From: Planctomycetales bacterium
Lineage (GTDB): Bacteria > Planctomycetota > SBBH01
Assembly: GCA_005239795.1 (NCBI GenBank)
Contig: SBBH01000139.1
Coordinates: 1-21,257, forward strand
DNA length: 21,257 nt
Direction of reading: 5' to 3'
Of this stretch, positions 6,143-13,411 are shown piece by piece. Position 1 is the first letter of the stretch. Each line of letters opens with the position of its first letter. A program made the translations under genes and the position numbers. The notes beneath the pieces are model-generated. The model worked only from the letters and a program-made list of their open reading frames with translations. It was not told where the DNA came from and made no database searches.

Positions 6143-7042
6143 ATGAAAAAACTGTCGGTTTTTGGAAGCGCCGCCTGTCTCTGGATTGCGGCGGCGCGCC
6201 TTTGGGCTGAGTGAGGATCTTCTGCTGCGCCCGGTGCGGGCGCCCCTGCCGCCCCCCCCGCCGAGGCCCCGAAAGCGAACCTCTCGCCAGAACCAGAGAT
6301 TCCCGACGACATCCTTTCCAGACTCAAGCTCACGATGAGCAAGGACCCGCGTGTCCAAGCGAGCGCCACTGAGCGGCTCCTGGAGATGCGGGACAACGCC
6401 GCCGGCGATCTCAAGAAGATCGCGCTCTCGTCTGACGATCCGGAACTGCGTCGGCAAGCGATCTATTTCCTCTCCCAAACAGCTCCTAATAACTGCTCCG
6501 ACGTCCTGCGCGCGGGGCTCCAAGACGCCGCCCCGCCGGTCCGCGCCGCGGCGGCGACGGCCTGCGCCCGCACGGGAGCCGAAGAGCTTCTTCCAGAACT
6601 CAGGAAAACACTTCTAGCCGATCCGAACGAGGCCGTGCGGCGCGAAGCGCTCTATACACTTCTCGATCTGGGCGAATACCGAGCAGAGGAAAAACCTCTG
6701 GCGCAATTTCTTTTATCTGACCTCGCCCACGACAAAGTCTCGGTGCGCGCGAAAGCCATTGACCTTTTGGCAGACCTCGGTTCGCAAACCGCAGCCGAGC
6801 CGATCGAGAAGATCCTCGCGGGAGACGCCTCCGCCTGGGCTCGCGCCCGCGCGGCGGCAGCTCTCGAAAAACTCCGCTCGCGCCGCTCGGTCCCCACCCT
6901 GATTACGGCCTTGGACGACGAGGCGCCGCAGGTCGCCGGCGCCGCCAAGTCAGCCCTCGAGGTCATCTCGGGGAAAAAGCATGGGCCCGACCCGGACCCT
7001 TGGCGCGCCTGGTGGGAGAAGTCAGGCGGCGCGGGAAATTAG
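6143..7042 (+). CDS. predicted exported HEAT-repeat selenoprotein (Sec24)
   Basis: The predicted protein has 299 residues if TGA 6212-6214 is read as selenocysteine. The ATG at 6143, one base after the previous stop, opens a signal peptide (MKKLSVFGSAACLWIAAARLWAE). TGA is codon 24, followed without any other stop by a Pro/Ala-rich linker (PGAGAPAAPPAEAPK) and then HEAT-type helical repeats from about residue 60 to 285 (DPELRRQAIYFLSQ, APPVRAAAATACARTGAEE, DPNEAVRREALYTLLDLGE, DKVSVRAKAIDLLADLGS). HEAT repeats usually provide protein-protein contacts, here in the periplasm or at the cell surface. Opening the gene only at the ATG at 6335 would discard the export signal and linker. Its stop overlaps the convergent FHA gene's stop by four bases. 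The Sec role is unknown; a binding or redox function at the mature N-terminus is conceivable. Confidence 0.72.
6215..6243 (+). promoter_or_regulatory. bacterial SECIS-like element, gene B
   Basis: Thirteen bases after the in-frame TGA lies CGCCC (6228-6232), loop GGTGC (6233-6237) and GGGCG (6238-6242). An extra G6227-C6243 pair makes a 6-bp stem. The 17 bases 6228-6244 are identical to those after the TGA of the preceding gene, while the 13-base spacers differ almost completely. This isolates the hairpin as the conserved part. Both copies are in the same codon phase and encode PGAGA, so a protein-level constraint also exists. Confidence 0.7.
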
Positions 7043-8154
7043 CGGCCGCTTCGGCGGAGTTTCTCGATCTGAATCGGGATTTGGGCAGCGGAAACCCCCA
7101 GCTTTTTCATGCGCTCCGTCCATTTCTGATATTCGATCTGCTCTTGTGCCGGATCGAGGAGATTCAGCATCCAAACAGCCTCCCCCTGTGCGCGGTGGGC
7201 ATTGTGCTGCTTTAGAGCCAGATGGAAGGCCGACTCGTGTTCCTGACGTAAGGCGTGAAGCCGACGGCGGGCATTGTCCCGATTGTCTTTTGCCGCCGCC
7301 CATGAGGCTTCCTCCACGCTGACCATGGCCAGAAGATCCATCGCCTCCTGGAATTTTTGATACGCCACGAGCATAAGAGCATCGTTGATAGCGGCGGCGG
7401 CCCCCTCGGCCAAAAGCCGCTCAGACAGGGGAAGAACGTCTTCAGGAGCGAGATCCGACCAGGTTTTACGGGCCTTTTTCGACGTCACCTGGATTTTAAG
7501 AATCAGCGATTCCGTTTCAAGTTCCACCGGAAGATCCGTTTTTCCCTCCTCGAGCCCCACCAGAACAATGGCCGAGTGTCCCGGTTCCCCTTCCACCGCG
7601 GCGATATTGGGCTGGGTGAATTTCCCGAGAGCGCGCAAGGGACGCTCAAAACTGAAGTAGCGTTCCTCGTCGACTGCGAGGACCACAACCTCCACCGACA
7701 GCGATTTGTCTTCGCTCAGCGTCATGAAAAGAAGAACCAATGCCACGAGGATGCCGACCCCCAAAAAGATCCCCGGGAGATCGCGCCGCCGCGCGCCAGC
7801 CGGCGGCGCGCCAGGCGAGACCGACACGCCGGAAGCTTCCACCGATGAGATTCCCATAGAAGCCGAGGCGTCCTCCACAAAGCGAACTTGAACCGACCCC
7901 ACATGGATGAGCTCGCCGCCGGTGAGCCTTGCCTCCTCGATCTTCTTCCCCTGGACGCGGATCCCGTTGCGGCTTCCTAGATCCCTCACAACATACCCCT
8001 CAGGACCTTTCTCAATCGCCGCATGCCGCCGTGAAACGGTGCCATCCTCGATCGAAAGATTGCACGCGGCCTCCCGCCCGATGACAAACAGATCTCTGTT
8101 GAGTTCGACCGTCTGCCCCGTCTTGATCCCCGTGAGGATAATGAGCCGCGCCAT
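7039..8154 (-). CDS. FHA-domain single-span membrane protein
   Basis: The predicted protein has 371 residues. Residues 1-95 form a forkhead-associated domain with the usual motifs FVIGRE, VSRRHAAIE and DLGSRNGIRV, expected to bind phosphothreonine peptides in the cytoplasm. A Pro/Ala/Ser linker (100-125) leads to a membrane segment near 128-147 (GIFLGVGILVALVLLFM). About 220 residues then follow outside, with helical, TPR-like character toward the C-terminus (LVAYQKFQEAMDLLAMVSVEEA). The start at 8154 is set by the FHA domain; longer readings add junk, and no clear Shine-Dalgarno site is visible. It lies last in the Tad pilus gene series, beyond an inverted-repeat element, and could be a separate unit. 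A second FHA domain is fused to CpaF. No kinase is seen in the window. Confidence 0.8.
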   Translation of the reverse strand: MARLIILTGIKTGQTVELNRDLFVIGREAACNLSIEDGTVSRRHAAIEKGPEGYVVRDLGSRNGIRVQGKKIEEARLTGGELIHVGSVQVRFVEDASASMGISSVEASGVSVSPGAPPAGARRRDLPGIFLGVGILVALVLLFMTLSEDKSLSVEVVVLAVDEERYFSFERPLRALGKFTQPNIAAVEGEPGHSAIVLVGLEEGKTDLPVELETESLILKIQVTSKKARKTWSDLAPEDVLPLSERLLAEGAAAAINDALMLVAYQKFQEAMDLLAMVSVEEASWAAAKDNRDNARRRLHALRQEHESAFHLALKQHNAHRAQGEAVWMLNLLDPAQEQIEYQKWTERMKKLGVSAAQIPIQIEKLRRSGR

Positions 8155-8254
8155 AGCGTTAGGATTCGCGCGAAAACAACTTGTGGATTCTATTGCAATG
8201 GACCATTTTTCTTCTGTCGTCTTTTCGTTCAAATTTTTTCGAGCGAATCCTATA

Positions 8255-8375
8255 TAAGGGGCCGTGCGGAAAAGAGTGAGATGAGAATGCCTCTTGTGCA
8301 AGATCTCTGAGATGTTCGTTCATGTCCCGTGAACACTTTTATAAAACACAGAAGTTATTTCCGCACGGCCCCTTA
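8255..8375. repeat. MITE/REP-like element with 18-bp inverted repeats (copy B)
   Basis: TAAGGGGCCGTGCGGAAA (8255-8272) and its exact reverse complement (8358-8375) bound a 121-base segment. The right arm contains the tadC stop codon. The interior holds a smaller inverted repeat (GTTCA...TGAAC around 8310-8335). The arm matches the arm of the element at 10159-10250 at 14 of 18 positions, so the two belong to one family. No transposase is present. In the transcript it would form a long stem between tadC and the FHA gene. Confidence 0.7.
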
Positions 8376-9311
8376 CCGAACCACGACCGTCCTGAACTGC
8401 TCCCACAACTGGATCGCCAACGGACCCAGGATCATGACCAGCGTCACGGGCAGCACGAAGGCCACGAGCGGAAAGATGATTTTCACTGGCGCCTTCATAG
8501 CCATTTCCTCGGCGCGCAGGAATCTCCGCTGGCGGACCCCCTCCGCCTGAGCCCGCAGGGTAGGCCCTAACCCCACTCCCATCTCATCGGCCTGAATAAG
8601 GGCGCTGGTGAAAAAATCCATGTCCATGAGATGCACGCGTTCCTTGAGGGCGCGCAGGGCCTCGCGGCGGCTTTTCCCCATCTGAATCTCCTGCAGAAGC
8701 TTCCCGAATTCCGCCCCCAGGGGAGTCAACCCCAGTTTTTCGACGATGCGGCGGATCGCCACGGCGAAGTCGAGCCCTGCCTCCACCGACAGCGTCATGA
8801 GATCGATCGCATAGGGAAGCGCCCTCAGGATCTGCCTCCGGCGCCGCGAGGCATTGTCCACAAGCCACACCCAGGGGAGCGCGCCTCCTAGGAGAGTTGC
8901 CGTGAGCGCGATCGCCAGGCGCGTCCCTGGCCGAAGACCCACAAGCAGTGCAAACAACAGTCCCAGAACACCCCCCCCAAGCGCTGCGACACCAGAGAGA
9001 CCGCAAAGTTCGGCGGGTTTCAGAGCCCCTGGGGTTCCCGCTTGGCGGATTTTCACGCGCACAGCCTCCATCATCCGGGGCCAGAGGCCTGGAGCGCCTT
9101 TCGCAGCCGCGGGTTCCAAGAAAGCCGCCAAAGCCCGCGCGTACGGAAGAAGGAGCGCCAAAAAGGCCGGCAGGTTTTCCCCCACCGATTCTCCATAGAG
9201 ATCTTCGCCGCTGGAAAGGACCTCGCGGTAGACCGCCGCAAACCCCCAGCCCAAGAGCCCCGCCGAAAGGCCGGCCAAAACCGCCACACCCCATTCCCCG
9301 AGCGGAGTCAT
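8373..9311 (-). CDS. tadC: Tad pilus inner-membrane platform protein TadC
   Basis: The predicted protein has 312 residues. It has an N-terminal membrane segment (residues 7-27), two more around 105-150, a T2SSF domain at about 160-285 (LPYAIDLMTLSVEAGLDFAVAIRRI, GKSRREALRAL, LIQADEMGVGLGPTLR) and a final membrane segment (VKIIFPLVAFVLPVTLVMIL). TadC pairs with TadB as the inner-membrane platform on which the CpaF ATPase acts to polymerise Flp pilin. The ATG at 9311 follows the tadB stop by two bases and has GAGG seven bases upstream. A much longer open frame upstream is the shadow of tadB. The stop codon lies inside the arm of an inverted-repeat element. Confidence 0.9.
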   Translation of the reverse strand: MTPLGEWGVAVLAGLSAGLLGWGFAAVYREVLSSGEDLYGESVGENLPAFLALLLPYARALAAFLEPAAAKGAPGLWPRMMEAVRVKIRQAGTPGALKPAELCGLSGVAALGGGVLGLLFALLVGLRPGTRLAIALTATLLGGALPWVWLVDNASRRRRQILRALPYAIDLMTLSVEAGLDFAVAIRRIVEKLGLTPLGAEFGKLLQEIQMGKSRREALRALKERVHLMDMDFFTSALIQADEMGVGLGPTLRAQAEGVRQRRFLRAEEMAMKAPVKIIFPLVAFVLPVTLVMILGPLAIQLWEQFRTVVVR

Positions 9312-9313
9312 GC

Positions 9314-10159
9314 CTAAACCTCGATGGCCAGGATGTGGTAGATGAAAAAAGCCCCGATCGCCATCCAGGCCGCCGAGCCTCCCAGCAAAAGCCAGCCGAT
9401 CGGATGCTCGAAAAGCGGTGCCACATATTGCGGCTGGTAAGCGGCGAGGTACACCACGAGCACCACCGGCAGGATTCCCATCACGACCCCCTGCATCCGC
9501 CCCATGGCTGAAAGGGCGCGGATCCGCCCCTCGATGCGGTGGCGCTCGCGGATCGTCCCAGCGATCTTCTCGAGCACCTCGCTCAAATTCCCCCCCACCT
9601 CCTTGGCAATCGCGATGGAGGTCACCAGAAGATCGAGGTCCTTTGAGGCCATGCGGGCGGAAAGCTGGGCCAGGGCGTCCTCGATCGCGACCCCAAGACG
9701 CATCTGCTGAGAGACAAGGCCGAACTCCTGGCGGATGGGGTTGTCCATCTCGCGAGCCACCAGATTCATCGCCTGCGGGAGGCTCTGCCCGGCTTTGAGC
9801 GAGCTGGTCAGGCTTCCGAGCGCGTGTACCAACTGCTGGTCGAAAAGCTGATCGCGCCGCCGTTTGAGAAGGATGAGGTACCCCTTCGGAGACAAGAACC
9901 CCAGCACCGCCAAGGGGATTCCTGCATAGGGGGTCCCCGCAACGACCGTCCCCGTGAAACCTGCCGCGAGCGCCGCCGCAACGGAAAGATAAAGAAGCTG
10001 CTGGGGGGGGATCGTCATCCACAACGCCTCCAGGGATCTCGAGGCGCCGCTCACATAGCGCTCCTCATAGGAAACCCACCCCTTGCTGAAAAGCTGTATC
10101 CCGGCCCAGACGAACAGGGCCGTCGCGCCGAAAATCAAAAGATAGACGACCGCTTCCAT
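9314..10159 (-). CDS. tadB: Tad pilus inner-membrane platform protein TadB
   Basis: The predicted protein has 281 residues. N-terminal membrane segments lie at about 4-24, 53-72 and 77-97; the T2SSF domain runs from about 108 to 235 (QQLVHALGSLTSSLKAGQSL, IAKEVGGNLSEVLEKIAGTIRER); two terminal membrane segments follow (GVVMGILPVVLVVYLAAY and IGWLLLGGSAAWMAIGAFF). This is the TadB half of the pilus platform and works with TadC and CpaF. The ATG at 10159 shares its first base with the left arm of an inverted-repeat element. The usual ribosome-binding position is therefore occupied by element sequence (GAACGGTCCCTA), and no Shine-Dalgarno site is seen, which may lower its translation relative to cpaF. 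Confidence 0.9.
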   Translation of the reverse strand: MEAVVYLLIFGATALFVWAGIQLFSKGWVSYEERYVSGASRSLEALWMTIPPQQLLYLSVAAALAAGFTGTVVAGTPYAGIPLAVLGFLSPKGYLILLKRRRDQLFDQQLVHALGSLTSSLKAGQSLPQAMNLVAREMDNPIRQEFGLVSQQMRLGVAIEDALAQLSARMASKDLDLLVTSIAIAKEVGGNLSEVLEKIAGTIRERHRIEGRIRALSAMGRMQGVVMGILPVVLVVYLAAYQPQYVAPLFEHPIGWLLLGGSAAWMAIGAFFIYHILAIEV

Positions 10160-10250
10160 TAGGGACCGTTCAGAAAAAATGAACTTAAATAACTCATCGA
10201 AAGAACCCTATCTCCAACAAAGGCGCCAGCCATTTCTGAACGGTCCCTAA
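10159..10250. repeat. MITE/REP-like element with 18-bp inverted repeats (copy A)
   Basis: TTAGGGACCGTTCAGAAA (10159-10176) and its exact reverse complement (10233-10250) enclose 56 AT-richer bases. The right arm holds the cpaF stop codon and the left arm the first base of the tadB start, so the element fills the entire gap between two operon genes. Words of the type TTAGGGACsGTTC are familiar from short mobile palindromic elements of environmental bacteria, a recollection I cannot verify here. In RNA it would form an 18-bp hairpin inside the operon. Confidence 0.75.
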
Positions 10251-11872
10251 GCAAAGATCCCCATGTCCACGTCGATCCCTGCCTGCTTCAGGCGGTGCAA
10301 AAACTTCGGGATCGTCCCGGTCGCCTTGTGCGCGCCCAGAACTTCCCCCTTCGGGCCGATCCCTTTCTGCTCGAAGACGAAGAGATCCTGCATGGTGATG
10401 ACCTCCCCCTCCATCCCCGTGATCTCGGAGACCGACACCCCCTTTCGGGTGCCGTCGGTCATCCGCGACACCTGTACGATAAGATGGATCGCCGAAGAGA
10501 TCTGCTGGCGGATGGAACGCACGGGAAGGTCCAGGCCCGCCATCAAGACCATCGTCTCGAGGCGCGCCAGGGCATCCCGTGGGGTGTTGGCATGGAGCGT
10601 CGTCAGCGACCCCTCATGCCCCGTGTTCATCGCCTGGAGCATGTCGAGAGCCTCACCCCCCCGGCACTCCCCCACCACGATCCGATCGGGGCGCATCCGC
10701 AGAGCGTTGATGACGAGCTTGCGGATCGGGATCGCCCCCTCCCCCTCGATGTTGGCCGGGCGCGCCTCGAGGGAGACCACGTGCTCCTGTCCGAGCCTCA
10801 GTTCCGCGGCGTCCTCGATCGTCACGATCCGCTCGGCATTCGGGATGAAGCTCGAGAGAACGTTGAGGAGCGTGGTCTTCCCCGAGCCGGTCCCGCCGGA
10901 GATGAGGATGTTGCGCTTATGCTCCACCACCATCTGTAGGAACTTCGCGATGGGTCCCGAGAGCGTCCCGAAACGAATGAGATCGTTCACGGTGAAGGGA
11001 TCCCGCGAGAATTTTCGGATCGTGAGGGTCGGACCGGTCAGGGCCACCGGCGAAATCACGGCGTTCACGCGCGAGCCGTCGGGGAGCCGGGCATCGACCA
11101 TGGGGCTCGACTCGTCGATCCGGCGCCCTAGGGGCGACACGATCCGGCGGATGGTGTTCACCACCTGCTGGTTGTCGGTGAACTGCCGTCCGGTAAAGGA
11201 GAGCTGTCCCTTCTTCTCGACGTAGATTCGGTCCCAACGGTTTACCATCACCTCGTCGACCTCGGGATCAGCCAGGAGATCCTCCAGGGGCCCCAACCCC
11301 AACGCCTCGTCGAGAACCTCCTTCACCAGATCCCCCTTCGTGAATCCCTCGGGGATCTCGCCAGCGTGGTGCTCCACGACCGACGCGATGATCTGGGACG
11401 CCCGCTCACGCAATTGCTTGTCGGTCGACTGTGAAAACTCGAGCTTCTTGAGGTCGAGCTGTTCGATCAGAGCCCCATGAATCTTCTTCTTGAGTTCGAC
11501 CGGGAGAGTCCTGTGGACAGGGCGTACCGCGGCGATGGAGAGAATGGTTCTTCCCATGTCGGCGGGGGATGCTCCAAGCGCAGGAGAAATCTTGAAGGCG
11601 ATCGAAAAATCCCCGAGCTGGATGACGGCGCCGCTCACAAGAGGCCGGTCCCCCTCTACCCGCTGGCCATCTAAAAACGTCCCGTTGCGGCTGGCGAGAT
11701 CCCGCACGAAGTAGTCATTTCCCTCCAAGAAGATCTGACAATGCCGGCGCGAAATGTTGGTGCGATCCAGGACAATGTCGTTGTCCGGCATCTTCCCGAT
11801 CGTCGTGCGGGCCTTCTTAAGAGGGAACTCCTTTTCGGGGCCGTCCTTTTCCCGAATGACGAGAATCGGCAT
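10247..11872 (-). CDS. cpaF: Tad pilus ATPase CpaF/TadA with N-terminal FHA domain
   Basis: The predicted protein has 541 residues. Residues 1-95 form an FHA domain (TTIGKMPDNDIVL, SRRHCQIFL, DLASRNGTFLDGQ). Residues ~125-280 are the CpaF N-terminal region (LGLGPLEDLLADPEVDEVMVN). The ATPase core has Walker A GGTGSGKT at 326-333, TIEDAAEL at 351-358, Walker B-like RIVVGECRGGEA at 397-408 and the His-box region TTLHANTPRDAL. It powers assembly, and in some systems retraction, of Flp pili at the cytoplasmic face of the inner membrane. The FHA module suggests control by threonine phosphorylation or by binding a phosphorylated partner; such fusions are known in several phyla. The ATG at 11872 is preferred because GGGAGGTGA lies eight bases before it, embedded in the last codons of cpaB; a GTG at 11884 would overlap that site. 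Confidence 0.93.
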   Translation of the reverse strand: MPILVIREKDGPEKEFPLKKARTTIGKMPDNDIVLDRTNISRRHCQIFLEGNDYFVRDLASRNGTFLDGQRVEGDRPLVSGAVIQLGDFSIAFKISPALGASPADMGRTILSIAAVRPVHRTLPVELKKKIHGALIEQLDLKKLEFSQSTDKQLRERASQIIASVVEHHAGEIPEGFTKGDLVKEVLDEALGLGPLEDLLADPEVDEVMVNRWDRIYVEKKGQLSFTGRQFTDNQQVVNTIRRIVSPLGRRIDESSPMVDARLPDGSRVNAVISPVALTGPTLTIRKFSRDPFTVNDLIRFGTLSGPIAKFLQMVVEHKRNILISGGTGSGKTTLLNVLSSFIPNAERIVTIEDAAELRLGQEHVVSLEARPANIEGEGAIPIRKLVINALRMRPDRIVVGECRGGEALDMLQAMNTGHEGSLTTLHANTPRDALARLETMVLMAGLDLPVRSIRQQISSAIHLIVQVSRMTDGTRKGVSVSEITGMEGEVITMQDLFVFEQKGIGPKGEVLGAHKATGTIPKFLHRLKQAGIDVDMGIFA

Positions 11873-11880
11873 CGAGAGCG

Positions 11881-12669
11881 TCACCTCCCTTCGCGGCGCC
11901 GGTTCTGAATAAGCGCGTCGAAATTCGACAGGGTGACGCCCCGTGCGGAGAGTTCCGCCGCCAGGGCATCCAGCGCCGAGCGCTCGGCCAAAATCAGACG
12001 CCCCTGGGACTGCGCGAAAGCAAGAAGCTCCGCCTCGGCGGGCGTCACGATGAGCGTCGCCGCCGAGTAATTGCCGCGCTCTTGGGCGTACCCCGAGGGG
12101 GCAATGGCGAGCGGCCCCACGGTGAAGACCCGCACCCCCTCGAGGATCGTCACCGCGCGCGTCCCCTCCGGCCCGGAGCGCCCGGGCGCGGTATTCGCCG
12201 CCGCGGGGGATGCGGCGCCCGCATCGCGCACAACCGCAATGCAGTCGACAACCGAGCCAGGAGCCAAATGCCCTCCCACGCCGCTCTGAAGATCCACGGA
12301 GATGGTGAAAAGTCGTTTCCCTGTCGGAATCACGGGAAGCCGAGCGGCGTCTTGACGCTCCTCCACGTCGACGAAGCGAAGAAATGACCCTTTGGCCAGG
12401 GAGACCTTGAGCTTCTTGCCCACCACCGTGTCGCGCGTCTTCAAGATCACCATCGATTTGTCGAAGAACCGGCTCGGGATTTCGTCTTCCGCGAGATCCG
12501 TTTCCTTGAGCAATGTTCCCTCGACCAGATCCTGGGCCGCGACAAGGACCAGGGTCGGCTGTTCCTGAATCTGCCTCTGTTTTCTGTCCCCTTCGAGGAT
12601 CTTCCGGATCCCGATCGTGGCAAGAATGGCCAAAAGCAAGGATCCCATCAACGCGTAGCGGCTTTTCAT
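11881..12669 (-). CDS. cpaB: Flp pilus assembly protein CpaB/RcpC
   Basis: The predicted protein has 262 residues. There is an N-terminal membrane anchor (YALMGSLLLAILATIGIRKIL), then an SAF domain (VLVAAQDLVEGTLLKETDLA, KKLKVSLAKGSFLRFVDVE), then the RcpC domain (RLFTISVDLQSGVGGHLAPGSVVDC, NYSAATLIVTPAEAELLAFAQSQGRLILA). CpaB/RcpC is periplasmic and associates with the outer-membrane secretin CpaC, but no secretin gene lies in this window. GAGGAGG is placed eight bases before the ATG. A Pro/Ala/Gly-rich insert near residues 150-168 looks flexible. It is the normal neighbour of cpaF, with eight bases between them. Confidence 0.9.
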   Translation of the reverse strand: MKSRYALMGSLLLAILATIGIRKILEGDRKQRQIQEQPTLVLVAAQDLVEGTLLKETDLAEDEIPSRFFDKSMVILKTRDTVVGKKLKVSLAKGSFLRFVDVEERQDAARLPVIPTGKRLFTISVDLQSGVGGHLAPGSVVDCIAVVRDAGAASPAAANTAPGRSGPEGTRAVTILEGVRVFTVGPLAIAPSGYAQERGNYSAATLIVTPAEAELLAFAQSQGRLILAERSALDALAAELSARGVTLSNFDALIQNRRREGR

Positions 12670-12682
12670 GGATTCGTCCTCC

Positions 12683-13411
12683 TCATCGATCGCACAGGAC
12701 CATCACGTCGCAGCCGGATTCGCCTGCGTCCGACCCGTCAAGGCTCACAAGGCACCGGCGGCGGCCCTTAGTATACAGAAGGACGGGAGCGCCCGAGGAA
12801 ACCGCCGATTCGGGCACACCCTGCGCCTCCCAAGTGCGCCCGGCGGACCACCCCCGAATGCAAAACTCCCGGTGAATCGACTCCTGAGCGCCCTGACGCG
12901 GCGCGGCCATCCTGAAGACGGCGAGCTTCCCCGGATGCCCATCATCGATGTCGAGCACCCACAGAAGCTCCCCCAAGGCTGGAAGGTCCTCCGGCAAAGG
13001 GTGCGCCCCTCCACCCTCGGCCTTCTCCCGGAAGGGCCGGATCCAGGCGCCTCCCGCGCCGTCCTCGGTGATATGAAAAGCCACATAGTCCCCGTCGGCC
13101 TCCTTGTCGCGATATCCCAAAAATCCCCCGCCGGGCCCCTTACGCACAAGCACAGCGGCGGCGCCCCCCAAGCCCTTCCGCTGGGCTTCCTCGCTTAAGC
13201 GCGCCAGAACCTGGTCCACCGGTGCATCGTCATGAAAGGCGCCCGCCTCCGACAACGCCCCCGCCGTGCCGTGAAAGGGGGATCCGGCCTCTTTCCCGCC
13301 CAGGCGCGGCCCGTAGCGGTTTCCCAACCAGAAGGCAACGGCCGCAGCGGCTGCGATGACTCCAGCGCGCCAGAGACGTCCTCTCCCATTGACGGATGGC
13401 GCCGGATTCAA
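12683..13411 (-). CDS. membrane-anchored protein of unknown function in Tad operon
   Basis: The predicted protein has 242 residues. I do not recognise a family. There is one membrane segment near residues 16-30 (AGVIAAAAAVAFWLG), and the rest should be periplasmic. That part carries GGAAAVLVRKGPGGGFLGYRDKEADGDYVAF, which I read as a beta-rich or regulator-like segment, and closes with a Cys-containing tail (RRRCLVSLD, GESGCDVMVLC). The likely start is TTG at 13411-13409, whose last two bases overlap the TGA of the upstream TadE-like gene (TTGA). No Shine-Dalgarno site is visible, so coupled translation is inferred; a later GTC/GGN region offers no better start. It sits between a TadE-like gene and cpaB, where some Tad loci hold cpaC or tadZ-type genes, but it resembles neither. 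Confidence 0.6.
   Translation of the reverse strand: MNPAPSVNGRGRLWRAGVIAAAAAVAFWLGNRYGPRLGGKEAGSPFHGTAGALSEAGAFHDDAPVDQVLARLSEEAQRKGLGGAAAVLVRKGPGGGFLGYRDKEADGDYVAFHITEDGAGGAWIRPFREKAEGGGAHPLPEDLPALGELLWVLDIDDGHPGKLAVFRMAAPRQGAQESIHREFCIRGWSAGRTWEAQGVPESAVSSGAPVLLYTKGRRRCLVSLDGSDAGESGCDVMVLCDR

Noticed and set aside
5872..6214. TGA as a globally reassigned sense codon (Trp or Gly)
   Set aside because: TGA ends many normal genes in the window (for example at 417-419, 1601-1603, 11881-11883, 20000-20002), and Trp codons TGG are used normally. Only the two hairpin-linked TGAs look recoded.
5872..6214. Both TGA-interrupted genes as pseudogenes
   Set aside because: No other frameshifts or stops occur, ribosome sites and downstream frames are intact, and the same hairpin follows at identical spacing in both.
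9318..10022. tadC reading frame extended upstream to 10022
   Set aside because: The extension lies entirely inside tadB in another frame; the true tadC start at 9311 has a ribosome site and follows the tadB stop.
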